DNA from: Pseudoalteromonas caenipelagi
GTDB lineage: Bacteria > Pseudomonadota > Gammaproteobacteria > Enterobacterales > Alteromonadaceae
Length of the DNA: 64,000 bases
Assembly (NCBI RefSeq): GCF_013140855.1
Contig: NZ_JABBPG010000006.1
Coordinates: 1 to 64,000, forward strand
Direction: 5' to 3'
The notes below the pieces were generated by a model that saw only the letters and a program-made list of their open reading frames with translations, had not been told where the DNA came from and made no database searches. How positions within the stretch are numbered: the first letter of the stretch is position 1; each line of letters begins with the position of its first letter. The translations under genes and the position numbers were made by a program. Shown here piece by piece: positions 16,637 to 26,121 of this stretch.

Positions 16637-18772
16637 ATGACAACAACAAATCAGTTCAAATTAGGCGCATTGTCACTGGCAATGACCACCCTGTTCACGG
16701 CGAATACAGCGTTTGCGACAGCCGATTTATCTGCGCAAGCAAATATCAACTTTGCGCAAACAGCTGCGAAGTTACAACACCAAAACAAATTTGGTACTCA
16801 GTTCATCATTAAGTACAAAAATAACGATCAAACATTGATGGCTGCAGGTACAGACGCAACAGCGTCACAAGCGGAAATGAATCAACGTGCGCAGAGCTTT
16901 GTACAAGGTTTTGCAAGCAAAAAATCAAATGTAAAAGCGCAATATGTTCGTCCTATGGCGCTTAGCAACCACCACGTAATGCGTGTTGATAGAAAACTAT
17001 CACCTGCAGAAGCGAATTCGTTTATGCAAGAAGTTGCAGCTTCAGGTAATGTTGAATACATCGAAATTGACCAAATGCTACAACCATTTGCAGTGCCAAA
17101 CGATCCACGTTACACAGATCAGTGGCACTATTATGAAGCAAACGGTGGTCTAAACTTGCCAACAGCTTGGGATAGCGCAACTGGTGCTGGCGTAACTGTC
17201 GCTGTACTAGATACAGGTTACCGTCCACACGCAGACTTAAATGCTAACATTTTGCCAGGCTACGACATGATCTCTGATTTAGACGTTGCCAACGACGGTG
17301 GTCTGCGCGACAACGATGCAAGAGATCCAGGTGATGCAGTAACAGCAAACGAGTGTGGTTACACACATGGCGCTCGTGATTCTAGCTGGCACGGTACTCA
17401 CGTAGCAGGTACTGTTGCAGCTGTAACTAACAACGGTGAAGGTGTTGCTGGTGTTGCTTATGACGCTAAAGTAGTACCAGTTCGTGTACTTGGTAAGTGT
17501 GGTGGTTTAACATCTGATATCGCCGACGGTATTATTTGGGCATCTGGCGGCAGCGTTGCGGGTGTACCTGCAAACGCAAACCCAGCTGACGTTATCAACA
17601 TGAGCTTAGGTGGTAGCGGTAACTGTAGTGCAACAACTCAAAATGCCATTAACCAAGCACGTGGCAATGGTACTGTAATTGTCATTGCAGCAGGTAACGA
17701 TAACGATAACGCCAACAACTACAACCCAGGTAACTGTAATGGCGTAGTTAACGTAGCATCAGTTAACCGCAGCGGTGGCCGTGCTTACTACTCAAACTAT
17801 GGTACTTCTATCGATGTAGCAGCACCAGGTGGCGCACAAAGCTTTGCGAATGACTCTGAAGGTGTTTTATCAACACACAACTCTGGCAGCAATGGTCCAG
17901 TAGCAGACAGCTATCACTACTCGCAAGGTACGTCGATGGCAGCCCCTCACGTAGCGGGTGTAGCGGCACTTATCAAGCAAGCTAAGCCAACTGCTACGCC
18001 AGATGAAATTGAGACTATCTTAAAAGATACAACACGTAGCTTCCCTGCAACATGTAATAGTTGTGGTACTGGTATTGTTGACGCTGCAGCTGCGGTTCAA
18101 GCAGCAGGTGGTGTTATTATTGAGCCACCAATAGATGAACAACTTGAAGATGGCGTAGCAAAAACAGGCCTAAGCGGAGCTAAAGGTAGCCAAACTTTCT
18201 ACTATGTTGATGTACCAGCTGGCGCAACTAAGCTAGACGTTGTGATGAGCGGCGGTAGCGGTGATGCAGACCTATATGTACAAGCAGGTGCTAAGCCAAC
18301 AACAGGCAGCTATATATGTCGTCCTTGGAAAGGTGGTAACAACGAAACTTGTACAATCGACAATCCAACAGCAGGTAAGTACTGGGTAATGCTAGAAGGT
18401 TACAGTGCATACTCACAAGTTAACTTACAAGCAGATATTACGGCTAGTACAACTAACCCAGATCCTCAGCCAGGCGGCGGTACTGAAAGCAACATTTCTG
18501 GTACTAAAGGTCAGTGGTTACATTACACAATCGAAGTACCGGCAGGTATGAGCAGCTTTACAGTAACAACTTCGGGTGGTTCAGGTGATGCTGATTTATA
18601 TGTAAAACAAGGTTCTCAGCCTTCGGCTTCAAGCTACGATTGTCGTTCTTGGAACAGCGGTAACTCAGAGGTTTGTACTTTCACAAGCCCTGCGGCAGGT
18701 ACTTGGCACTTAAGCTTAAATGCATATAGCTCATTTAGTGGCTTAACGCTTAACGCACAGTACAACCCGTAA
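16637..18772 (+). CDS. Secreted subtilisin-family serine protease with two PPC domains
   Basis: This 711-aa extracellular S8 protease starts with a signal peptide ending near FATA (residue 28), followed by an I9-type inhibitor propeptide (about 50-150). The catalytic domain has Asp192 (VLDTG), His252 (WHGTHVAGT) and Ser433 (GTSMAAPHVAG), with the oxyanion Asn in AAGND near 354. Two pre-peptidase C-terminal (PPC) domains follow at about 497-590 and 610-705, joined by a Pro/Gly-rich linker and each carrying GGSGDADLYV. They are usually removed or help secretion and substrate binding. The ATG at 16637 has AGGGA six bases upstream; an earlier in-frame ATG at 16622 lacks one. It is a single-gene unit with hairpins after the stop. 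This domain plan is common in marine Alteromonadales. Confidence 0.95.
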   Translation: MTTTNQFKLGALSLAMTTLFTANTAFATADLSAQANINFAQTAAKLQHQNKFGTQFIIKYKNNDQTLMAAGTDATASQAEMNQRAQSFVQGFASKKSNVKAQYVRPMALSNHHVMRVDRKLSPAEANSFMQEVAASGNVEYIEIDQMLQPFAVPNDPRYTDQWHYYEANGGLNLPTAWDSATGAGVTVAVLDTGYRPHADLNANILPGYDMISDLDVANDGGLRDNDARDPGDAVTANECGYTHGARDSSWHGTHVAGTVAAVTNNGEGVAGVAYDAKVVPVRVLGKCGGLTSDIADGIIWASGGSVAGVPANANPADVINMSLGGSGNCSATTQNAINQARGNGTVIVIAAGNDNDNANNYNPGNCNGVVNVASVNRSGGRAYYSNYGTSIDVAAPGGAQSFANDSEGVLSTHNSGSNGPVADSYHYSQGTSMAAPHVAGVAALIKQAKPTATPDEIETILKDTTRSFPATCNSCGTGIVDAAAAVQAAGGVIIEPPIDEQLEDGVAKTGLSGAKGSQTFYYVDVPAGATKLDVVMSGGSGDADLYVQAGAKPTTGSYICRPWKGGNNETCTIDNPTAGKYWVMLEGYSAYSQVNLQADITASTTNPDPQPGGGTESNISGTKGQWLHYTIEVPAGMSSFTVTTSGGSGDADLYVKQGSQPSASSYDCRSWNSGNSEVCTFTSPAAGTWHLSLNAYSSFSGLTLNAQYNP

Positions 18773-18799
18773 ATTTTTAGGCTTCCCCAACAACAGCTC

Positions 18800-18834
18800 A
18801 ACTAAGCACCTTTACTTCCCTGTGGTGCTTAGTT
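18800..18834 (+). terminator. Stem-loop after the protease gene
   Basis: An 11-bp stem AACTAAGCACC / GGTGCTTAGTT encloses a 13-base loop. It is followed by an A-rich rather than T-rich run on the plus strand, so it may stabilise the mRNA end or act with the stronger hairpin just downstream. Confidence 0.5.
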
Positions 18835-18846
18835 AAGCCAAAAAAA

Positions 18847-18873
18847 AATCGGTCACCTCAAAGGTGACCGATT
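18847..18873. terminator. Strong bidirectional terminator
   Basis: A perfect 12-bp stem AATCGGTCACCT / AGGTGACCGATT with a 3-base loop is followed by a T run on the plus strand and preceded by an A run, so it could stop transcription in both directions. It ends the protease transcript. Confidence 0.9.
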
Positions 18874-18970
18874 TTTTATCGCTTAGCAATACAACAAGCC
18901 AGACCTTTCAGATGCCAAGTGATAGCTTTGAACTACAATAAATAATAAGCAGTTGTTGGTAGATGCACAT

Positions 18971-19714
18971 ATGATAAAACGGCTTATCATTTCACTTGTC
19001 GCTCTTATGCTCGTCATACCCAGTGTTCAAGCTAACTTAAGCAAATTAACTGGCGGTCATAATCCTTGGTCCCCTTACATCGAAGAAAACGGCAATGGTT
19101 TAATCAAAGACATTGTTAGTGCAGCCTATAACGCACAAAACATTGAGTTTGAATTTAAAACAGCTCCCTTTAGCCGTATTTTGATGCTGGCCGATAATCA
19201 TCAAATCGATTTGGTCGCAGCACTGTGGTCAACCAAACAGCGTCGAGCCACCATGTTTTACAGCACCGCTTATTTTTACAATCAATTAGTGCTTATAAGC
19301 AAAAATACTAACCCGATTGATTACAAAGGCATTGCAAGTTTACGCTTTAGAAGTGTAGCTACAGTGAGAGGGTATGGTTATCACTCTCTACTAGATAACA
19401 TTGACGAGTTAACCATAACCGATGTACTTAACCTGCATACGTGTTTAGAGTTGGTCGTTAAAGATAGAGTAGAAGTGGCTATTGCTGACTATCTAGCCTT
19501 CGAATATGAACGCAAAACAATGGCTGAATTTAAACAATTGGACGCATATTTTCCGGCCATAGTAAGGTGGCCACTTTATATTGGTGTAAGTAAAAGCCAC
19601 CCACAAGCTCAGCAGATCATCACTAACTTTAACCTCGGGCTGGCTAAAATTCAGGAAAATGGCACTTATCAAGCGATTCTAGCTAAATATATTACTGATA
19701 ACCGCTTTAAATAG
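18971..19714 (+). CDS. Periplasmic solute-binding-like protein (SBP family 3 type)
   Basis: The 247-aa product has a signal peptide (MIKRLIISLVALMLVIPSVQA) and a two-lobed family 3 solute-binding layout, with GGHNPWSPYI near the mature start, the ligand-site-like segment AALWSTKQRRA near 80, and VATVRGYGYHSLL at the hinge. No permease or ATPase genes are adjacent, which is common for orphan family 3 proteins of Alteromonadales that act in amino-acid uptake or as sensors. I use the ATG at 18971; a TTG six codons upstream would spoil the signal peptide. Ligand unknown. Confidence 0.75.
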   Translation: MIKRLIISLVALMLVIPSVQANLSKLTGGHNPWSPYIEENGNGLIKDIVSAAYNAQNIEFEFKTAPFSRILMLADNHQIDLVAALWSTKQRRATMFYSTAYFYNQLVLISKNTNPIDYKGIASLRFRSVATVRGYGYHSLLDNIDELTITDVLNLHTCLELVVKDRVEVAIADYLAFEYERKTMAEFKQLDAYFPAIVRWPLYIGVSKSHPQAQQIITNFNLGLAKIQENGTYQAILAKYITDNRFK

Positions 19715-19932
19715 CCCTGCTTGTGGCTGGCCAATCTACACAATGCACCTGACACTTTTGCAAACAATGTGAGTTTTCATAACAGCTGTATAATCTATGC
19801 ACAAACTGCCAAATACCTGTTGCCATCAAAATACGCAGTTAACTAATCGTATTGAATAAAATGCAATCTAGCCGCACACAATGGACCTAATATAGAAATT
19901 TTCATTTTCCATTCGCATAAGACAGCGCTAGT

Positions 19933-19963
19933 GTGTTTTATGAGCAATATGCTCATAAAACAC
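19933..19963. promoter_or_regulatory. Long perfect inverted repeat in the leader of the next gene
   Basis: GTGTTTTATGAGCA and TGCTCATAAAACAC form a perfect 14-bp stem around a 3-base loop. The repeat ends 15 bases before the ATG at 19978 and just upstream of its AAGGA. It has no T run, so it is more likely an operator for a dimeric regulator or an RNA hairpin that controls translation than a terminator. Confidence 0.6.
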
Positions 19964-19977
19964 TACAAGGAAAAGAT

Positions 19978-20724
19978 ATGAATAAATTAGCACTCATGCT
20001 TGCTCTGGGATTAACGAGCTACAATACAGTTGCCTCTAACAACGTTTATGATACAGACAGCAATGCGGGACGCGTAACAACATTTTATAATGCCCCTATT
20101 GATGCAATGGTGACACAATCAACGTCTGCGTATAACGTACGTATTTACACCCCTCATTTTACAAATCGTCGACCTTGTCAAAGTGCTGCGGTCTATGATC
20201 AAAACACTGACGCCCTAATAAGCGTGCTCAATGTCGACTTTCAAATCCTAACTGGCACCATTGAAAAAGGACACGAGTATAAAGAAAAATATGTTGAAGC
20301 CACGTGTACCGACGAGCTAGGCAACCGCCAAACTTTAAGGCATAAGCTTGCCCCTGTGCCAAAAGTAACCTTCAATAGCCAGCTAAACGTGGCTAATTGG
20401 GTTGATTCGGACGGCTTTAATCCCGGCTATTTCCAAGATGTTGCATATCAGGCACAACTTAACCTAGATAACGGTGAACCAAACGGTTATTGCCGCTTTG
20501 CGAATTTAGTCGGTGAAACCCCCAAATTACTAAGCGAACGCCATCAATTCGGTTTATACAGTGACGTAATCAGTGTATCTGGCGCAGCCAAGTATGATGC
20601 TCGCGCTAATGTACTTGTGACTGAGGTGATCTGCAAAGGGACTGGTGGAGCGACTCACGCTGTAGAAGTTTGGCACATTAACGAGCAACAGCAACGTCGT
20701 GAAATCTCGGTAGAAATATTTTAA
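19978..20724 (+). CDS. Exported protein of unknown function
   Basis: This 248-aa protein starts with a signal peptide (MNKLALMLALGLTSYNTVA) and has a mature part rich in Asn, Thr and Tyr with about four cysteines (RRPCQS, EATCTD, NGYCRF, EVICKG), which could form periplasmic disulfides. I do not recognise the family. The start is fixed by an AAGGA eight bases upstream of the ATG and by the signal peptide. It stands alone, with a striking inverted repeat in its leader and convergent to the AlkB-like gene. Confidence 0.7.
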   Translation: MNKLALMLALGLTSYNTVASNNVYDTDSNAGRVTTFYNAPIDAMVTQSTSAYNVRIYTPHFTNRRPCQSAAVYDQNTDALISVLNVDFQILTGTIEKGHEYKEKYVEATCTDELGNRQTLRHKLAPVPKVTFNSQLNVANWVDSDGFNPGYFQDVAYQAQLNLDNGEPNGYCRFANLVGETPKLLSERHQFGLYSDVISVSGAAKYDARANVLVTEVICKGTGGATHAVEVWHINEQQQRREISVEIF

Positions 20725-20757
20725 TTAATGGCATACGTTTGCTTTAAAAACAAAAAT

Positions 20758-20785
20758 CAAGCGGCATTTTGATTTACGCCGCTTG
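20758..20785 (-). terminator. Terminator of the AlkB-like gene
   Basis: CAAGCGGC / GCCGCTTG pairs around an 11-12 base loop. On the minus strand the stem is followed by ATTTTTGTTTTT. It overlaps the stop codon of the AlkB-like gene. Confidence 0.7.
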
Positions 20786-21376
20786 TGTTCTGATATCGCC
20801 AAAACGCCTAAATGAGATATTAAACCTAACGCCAGAGTCACACTCCCCTTCAGTGATTGCATGCTCATAAACATCTTGAAATCCTTTTCCCATCACCAAC
20901 AATGAACCATGCTTTAAGGTAATTGAGTATTGTTCGTTATGATCATGTTGAGAACGAATTAAAAACTCTCGCTCAGCGCCTAAACTAATCGAGGCAATCG
21001 TATCTGTGGAGCCAAACGCTGGCAAATCACTGTGAAACCCCAAATTATGCTTACCATTTGGATAATACAAACACACTGCAACTTGTAAGTTAACCCCAGT
21101 GATCTGAATTATTTGTTGTCGCAACTGCTCCAGTAAATCACAACTTACAGAGCAACGACCATGGTGCACAGGGAATTGACCTGAATTAGCCAAATTTGGC
21201 TCTAAAAACATCATCCGCCAAGGTAAAATACTCCTTTTAGTACCATCAGGTAATTCAATAGTTTCAGGCGTAGATAAATCAAAACTATTCATCAGCCAAT
21301 CAAACAGTGATTGGCTCAGCTCGTCAGAAACAAATTGAGAATAATAGTGGGCATCGCGGCTTAACGGCAGTTTCAC
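20774..21376 (-). CDS. AlkB-like 2-oxoglutarate/Fe(II) dioxygenase
   Basis: AlkB-type enzymes remove alkyl groups from DNA or RNA bases by oxidative demethylation. The 200-aa protein has the iron-binding HxD in LGFHSDLPAFG near 116, the distal His in VYEHAITEG near 170 and the 2-oxoglutarate-binding RFNISFRRF near 185. It resembles the short eukaryote-like AlkB homologues common in marine bacteria rather than E. coli AlkB. The start is GTG at 21376 with AAGGA upstream. There is no ada-type partner nearby, and a terminator overlaps its end. The exact substrate is unknown. Confidence 0.88.
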   Translation of the reverse strand: MKLPLSRDAHYYSQFVSDELSQSLFDWLMNSFDLSTPETIELPDGTKRSILPWRMMFLEPNLANSGQFPVHHGRCSVSCDLLEQLRQQIIQITGVNLQVAVCLYYPNGKHNLGFHSDLPAFGSTDTIASISLGAEREFLIRSQHDHNEQYSITLKHGSLLVMGKGFQDVYEHAITEGECDSGVRFNISFRRFGDIRTQAA

Positions 21377-21552
21377 GCTATTTCCTTTTCTGCTATTTAA
21401 AATCTTTATACCAGCCTAGCAGCTTTTTCTACATCTGGGTAAAGATGAGACTTAGTACTAACAATAAGGTTATGTTTTAGCTTTTCTGGGCAGCGCTTGT
21501 TTAAGGCCACGTGTAAGCAACACAGCAAAGGTACTGTAATTCAAACCCCCTT

Positions 21553-21873
21553 TTAAAGCTCCTGGTCATTTCGAGACTTTAACCGCGCGTCAAATTCGAG
21601 CATATGATCTACCCTCCATTTTTCTTCGCTGCCAGCATACATAAGCACATTTGCTTTGTTTGTATTATGGCGCTTCGCATATGCTTCTTCTAAGCGGAAT
21701 ATGGCTTTTTGTCATACCAAAATGAAGGACTTCCTAAATGTAGTAATCAAATAATTGAACTTCTTTGCTTTGATATGAGCATTGCTTGGACTTACACAAA
21801 ATAAATGCGTTTGCACAGACCGAAGAACAAGGGTGAAACAAGCTATTTCACTATTGTCGTGATACTTAGCCAT
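21553..21873 (-). pseudogene. Decayed gene with in-frame TGA, function unknown
   Basis: A single reading frame from an ATG at 21873 to a TAA at 21553 is interrupted once by TGA at 21712-21714. The first half reads MAKYHDNSEIACFTLV... and the second half has clear coding character (AIFRLEEAYAKRHNTNK, then a GSEEKWRVDHMLEF segment). A G-to-A change in a Trp codon (TGG to TGA) would explain it. About 106 codons would be joined. I do not recognise the product, and there is no sign of a selenocysteine system here. Confidence 0.45.
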
Positions 21874-21913
21874 AAGTACGTACAAGTAAGCCTATTCCAG
21901 CGCGTATATATCG

Positions 21914-23839
21914 TTACGCAAGCCCCAGACTGTGCTTAATTTGCTGCATTTGCTCTTGTAAACGCGCTTGAATATCGCATACCTGCTGGCTTGAGCTATT
22001 CACTTGCGCTTTCATTTGATCCATTTCTTCACTGAAGTTATCTAGCAATCCACTTTGTTGCTGCGCAATTTCCATAGCATGAGAGGCCACTTGGTTGGCA
22101 TTTTGTGCACTTTGCGCCACCCCTTCAGAGTTGGTTTTTAACTTTTGTGCATGATTGGTTTGTAGCTCAGCATCTTCTGCCAGTGCAGAGATTTGTGTTG
22201 AAACCCGGCTGGAGTTTTCACCCAAGATATTGAGCTGTGCATTTATATCTGTTAACGAGTCTTGGGTTTGTTGTGCTAGCTTACGTACTTCATCGGCAAC
22301 CACTGCAAACCCGCGTCCATGCTCACCTGCTCGCGCAGACTCAATGGCAGCATTTAGTGCTAATAAATTGGTTTGATCAGCGATATTGCGAATAATCTCG
22401 ATGACCTTACCAACATCAGCCACGCCATTTAGTAGCTCATTTAAACTTTCCAAGCCCTCTTCTACACGCTGCTGATTTTTAGAGCTGGCATTGAGCATCG
22501 CATCAGCAAAGCTCACACTTTGATTCATGGCACTAAAAGTTTCGCTGGCGTTATCTGACACTTGGCTGTTTATATCACTCGCTTCGTTGCCTAGGCTTTT
22601 CACTTGCTCAAGCATAGTTTGAGTTTGCTCTACACGCGCGTAAGTGGTGTCTGATTGAGCACCGATCTTCGCTAAGTGATCACTCATTTGTTGCATAAAC
22701 TCATTGATCACTTTGAGCATTTGCTCACGCTCTTGCGCTTCTGCACGTTGGCGCTCTATTAGCTGGTTAAAATAAGTGGCTATCTCACCGAGTTCCGTAT
22801 TAGGATTTTTACTTTGAATGTTCTTTAAATCATTACTTTCAATCAAATACGCAAAGCCGTCTCGTAAATGACGCAGTGGTTGCAACACTTGATTACGCTG
22901 CATTAAATACATCCCTCCCGCGAGTAACATTAACAAACCAATGGCAATACCAAAAATAATCAACACGCGTTCCGACAAGGCATCTTGCTGCGTTTTTAAT
23001 TGCTGCTCCGCTGACAGCATCACACCCGATACCTCTTTAATATCTGCTCGTAGGCTAAGAATGCCTGACTGGCGCTTTTTAGCCTGCGTTAATGTGGCTC
23101 TTAAATCACGCTCAAAGCGGTTTGGCCAACTATGTAGCTCAGCCTTGATCTCTTCCGCTAAGTCTTCTGCTTCAGCGCCAAAAAATAGCTCATCTTCATC
23201 AACCTCAGACATCACCCCTAAATTGTTTAAATTAGCTATTTGCTCAGCGAGTTGCTGTAAACGCAAAATCGTTTGCTGGAGGTTTTTTTCGGTATCTTCA
23301 TCAAAGCTCATGACCAATTGATAGGTATAGATACTTAAGTTACTCACTTGCGCATAGTAATCAGCTGCCAGCTCGTAGTACTGGGGCGCCAAATCATGCT
23401 CTGATGCTTTTAATGTGTAATTGATAAGAGACGATGCAGAGCCTGCCATTTGCCTAAGTGCGTTATCAAGTAACGCCATTTCATTACCCGACAACTTTCC
23501 CAAGGCGCGATATTTACCATTGATATCGGTATCGAGTTGATCAAGCTGCATATGCATCTTTTCGCTCAACAAAGCGGGAAGCACATTCAAATATTGCTGT
23601 TTAATTTTTTTTATAAGGTCTGAAGATTGAATAAGATATTGCCCATCTCCAGTACTGAGGTAATCTTCAATGCTGCCTTCAAGGTCAATTAAAATGGTAT
23701 TTTTAAGCTGTGTATAAGCCATGTTCTGGCTATCAAGGGCACTGAGCACCTGAGATGCCCATATTAGCACAGCAGCTAAAAACACACTGGCCGATGCCAA
23801 TAATATTGCCAATAACCGAGTAAACGACGAAACACGCAT
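21914..23839 (-). CDS. Methyl-accepting chemotaxis protein
   Basis: This 641-aa receptor has an N-terminal membrane segment (about 8-32), a ~250-residue helical periplasmic sensor, a second membrane segment near 290-312 ([19 protein letters not shown]), a HAMP domain with [11 protein letters not shown], and a cytoplasmic signalling domain with the conserved hairpin tip [20 protein letters not shown]. It would relay ligand binding to CheA/CheW. I use the ATG at 23839 rather than the GTG two codons upstream, which would sit too close to the AGGG ribosome binding site. The ligand cannot be read. No che genes are adjacent. Confidence 0.93.
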   Translation of the reverse strand: MRVSSFTRLLAILLASASVFLAAVLIWASQVLSALDSQNMAYTQLKNTILIDLEGSIEDYLSTGDGQYLIQSSDLIKKIKQQYLNVLPALLSEKMHMQLDQLDTDINGKYRALGKLSGNEMALLDNALRQMAGSASSLINYTLKASEHDLAPQYYELAADYYAQVSNLSIYTYQLVMSFDEDTEKNLQQTILRLQQLAEQIANLNNLGVMSEVDEDELFFGAEAEDLAEEIKAELHSWPNRFERDLRATLTQAKKRQSGILSLRADIKEVSGVMLSAEQQLKTQQDALSERVLIIFGIAIGLLMLLAGGMYLMQRNQVLQPLRHLRDGFAYLIESNDLKNIQSKNPNTELGEIATYFNQLIERQRAEAQEREQMLKVINEFMQQMSDHLAKIGAQSDTTYARVEQTQTMLEQVKSLGNEASDINSQVSDNASETFSAMNQSVSFADAMLNASSKNQQRVEEGLESLNELLNGVADVGKVIEIIRNIADQTNLLALNAAIESARAGEHGRGFAVVADEVRKLAQQTQDSLTDINAQLNILGENSSRVSTQISALAEDAELQTNHAQKLKTNSEGVAQSAQNANQVASHAMEIAQQQSGLLDNFSEEMDQMKAQVNSSSQQVCDIQARLQEQMQQIKHSLGLA

Positions 23840-23980
23840 ATGCACAACCCTATAAAAATTAAGCGGGCGTAGAGTATTACTCTTTTATGACAATTTGATG
23901 TAATTTGCCTAAGCTTTAGCCGTCCAGATGTAAAACCATACTTTCATCGTATGCATACTGTACAGCAGGCTGCAACAAGG

Positions 23981-24751
23981 CTATTTCATTGCTGCTTTTA
24001 CATAAACGTCAAAACGGTTTTTCTTTGTTTTAATCTGCATGCTGGGGGTTTTATTATTTAAAAAAGGCGCATAGTCAGGACGTTTCACTACAACGCGCTT
24101 TTGCGCAAGCTGATAGGCAAAATCAAGTAAGTTATCTGCATCGGTATCACTTCCTACAAGGTCTTGAAACACGCGCATTTCTTTTTTAACTAACGCTGAT
24201 TTTTCACGATGTGGAAACATCGGATCGAGATAAACCACGTCAGGTTGAACTTCTGTGCTCGCTAATAGGTCATGGCTTGAACCAAATTGCATTTGCATAT
24301 TTTGCTTCATCCACTGCCCAATTTCAGCATCTTGATAAGCACGCTGCAAACCATCATAAAGTAAAGCCGCAACAACAGGATGACGCTCGTGTAAAGTAAC
24401 CTGACAGCCTAATGCTGCAAGTACAAACGCATCTCGCCCTAATCCTGCCGTTGCATCCAACACGTGCGGTGTTGCACCTTTATTTAAGCCAACCGCTTTT
24501 GCAATCGCTTGCCCTTTACCACCACCAAACTTGCGACGATGAGCTGCTGCGCCGGTCACAAAGTCAACAAGTACAGCGCCAAGTTTAGGCTCATCGGCTT
24601 TGATTAATTGCAAACCAAGCTCGTCATATATCAACTTAAACGTGGGGTTATCAATGTTATTTGACTGTGCAGCCCATTGCGCTAACGCAAAACGCTGTTC
24701 AAGTTCTGTCAGATAAGGGTGGTTTTCAACAAATGGGGTATGAATAAGCAC
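23981..24751 (-). CDS. rsmJ: 16S rRNA (guanine1516-N2)-methyltransferase RsmJ
   Basis: RsmJ (YhiQ) methylates G1516 of 16S rRNA using S-adenosylmethionine. The 256-aa product carries the family block [17 protein letters not shown] near 65, the SAM-binding motif [19 protein letters not shown] near 98 and the catalytic-type motif [21 protein letters not shown] near 175 (split here: DPMFPHR). It starts with GTG at 24751, with AGGAG eight bases upstream. As in E. coli it is near prlC, although a response regulator gene lies between the two here. Confidence 0.95.
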   Translation of the reverse strand: MLIHTPFVENHPYLTELEQRFALAQWAAQSNNIDNPTFKLIYDELGLQLIKADEPKLGAVLVDFVTGAAAHRRKFGGGKGQAIAKAVGLNKGATPHVLDATAGLGRDAFVLAALGCQVTLHERHPVVAALLYDGLQRAYQDAEIGQWMKQNMQMQFGSSHDLLASTEVQPDVVYLDPMFPHREKSALVKKEMRVFQDLVGSDTDADNLLDFAYQLAQKRVVVKRPDYAPFLNNKTPSMQIKTKKNRFDVYVKAAMK

Positions 24752-24848
24752 TGCAAACTCCTGTGTTCATGCACCGCTAGTATACCTAAAGCACTTCGTG
24801 CTAAATAGCCTCTTGACTACATAAAGTTTTACAGCACACTCAGAGTTT

Positions 24849-25997
24849 TTAAAATAGCTCAATGTCGGTTTGCGCAGCTACCTCGTCTTCACCCCAAGGT
24901 TTGGCGATTTTATTTAAGCTTTCTGTGAGCTGATATCGCACTCGGGTGATTTCGTTTAACTTTGCTCTTATGATATTCAGCTCAAGATTTAAAAACTCAA
25001 AGTGCTCATGCAGTTTTTCAAGCTGAACAGCTTGATCGATAGGCAATTGACTGCGCATTTTGTGGGTTAACTCCATAAACTCCGTAACCTTAACGGCATG
25101 CTGCTCGTCTACACCATGTAACTGTTCACTAAGCTGCTCAAATGCAAAGCCAATTTCTTCCACTTTATTAAGCGCATCTTCACTGATTTCCATATCTTTG
25201 AGTTTTGCATTGGTGGCCTCTAAAATATGCGGCAGTAAGTCTTTATACCTGCCATACAAAGCAGGGTCATCGATAGGCATGTTTTTTACTAACAGCGATA
25301 CTTTTGGGTAATTGATGATGGTACGCTTACCAAAGTCAACAAACCGACTACTATTACGGTGCTTTTCGAGTAGCTCCTGTTCGATAGGCTGAATCGTGCC
25401 ATTATGAGAAAAAAACACCTCACTATCGTGATACCAAAACACTACTGCAACGTCTAATTGAAGTGGCACAAAAAATTCAAAAAAGTACTCACTTAACGAG
25501 GTAAGATCATGCGCGTGATATGACTGGCCAACATAGCGCATAATGCGCCCCATATCCCCAGAGTCAGTCATAGCAATTTCGGCCGTGACTTGGGCACGTT
25601 GCATATCTTGCTTTAATTGAAATGAACGCTGTCGGTAAGTATCAAGCACTTCAATACGCGCTAACAACTCCAAGCTTTCGAAAGGTTTAACAATATAATC
25701 TGCAGCCCCTGAGTTATACCCTTTCATTCTTTCGGAGAGACTGCCTTTAGATGATAAGAACATTACAGGCGTATCAGCTAACTGCTCCATGCTTTTCATT
25801 TTTTCGCACACTTCAAAACCATTCATACCGGGCATTTCTACATCAAGCAATATGATATCGGGTTGGTATTTTTGTGCTAAACGTATTCCTTCTTCGCCAT
25901 TTTTTGCGTGTAGTAATCGACATGATGACGAGAGCGCTTCTTCAATAATGCAATGCGCTAACTTGTCATCGTCAATGGCCAACACCAACTTGCTCAT
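24849..25997 (-). CDS. Response regulator with N-terminal REC domain and helical output region
   Basis: The first ~120 residues form a receiver domain with the acidic pocket Asp10/Asp11, phospho-acceptor Asp52 (IILLDVEMPGMNG) and conserved Lys in IVKPF near 103. The remaining ~260 residues are helical with heptad-like stretches near 250-360 and no recognised DNA-binding, GGDEF or HD-GYP motif. No histidine kinase gene is adjacent, so it is an orphan. It has an AGGG ribosome binding site. The gene sits between rsmJ and prlC, which are adjacent in E. coli. The output is unknown. Confidence 0.85.
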   Translation of the reverse strand: MSKLVLAIDDDKLAHCIIEEALSSSCRLLHAKNGEEGIRLAQKYQPDIILLDVEMPGMNGFEVCEKMKSMEQLADTPVMFLSSKGSLSERMKGYNSGAADYIVKPFESLELLARIEVLDTYRQRSFQLKQDMQRAQVTAEIAMTDSGDMGRIMRYVGQSYHAHDLTSLSEYFFEFFVPLQLDVAVVFWYHDSEVFFSHNGTIQPIEQELLEKHRNSSRFVDFGKRTIINYPKVSLLVKNMPIDDPALYGRYKDLLPHILEATNAKLKDMEISEDALNKVEEIGFAFEQLSEQLHGVDEQHAVKVTEFMELTHKMRSQLPIDQAVQLEKLHEHFEFLNLELNIIRAKLNEITRVRYQLTESLNKIAKPWGEDEVAAQTDIELF

Positions 25998-26070
25998 ATC
26001 GCTACCCTAATTCGCTCTATTCTTTAAAAAGCATAGACCTAGAAAACAAATTTGCGAACGCCAAACACAA

Positions 26071-26096
26071 CAAAGGCACCAAATTAGGTGCCTTTG
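26071..26096. terminator. Hairpin between prlC and response regulator gene
   Basis: CAAAGGCACC / GGTGCCTTTG forms a 10-bp stem with a 6-base loop, just after the prlC stop on the minus strand. The following minus-strand bases are only moderately T-rich (TTGTGTTTGG). Confidence 0.6.
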
Positions 26097-26121
26097 CCAG
26101 TTTTTATAAGCGCTTTATATG

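Noticed and set aside
21712..21714. TGA as a selenocysteine codon
   Set aside because: No SECIS-like hairpin was recognised directly after it, and the context does not suggest a redox enzyme; a nonsense mutation is simpler.
22941..23321. Plus-strand 126-codon frame within the chemoreceptor gene
   Set aside because: Shadow frame rich in Ser and Cys typical of antisense to helical coding sequence.
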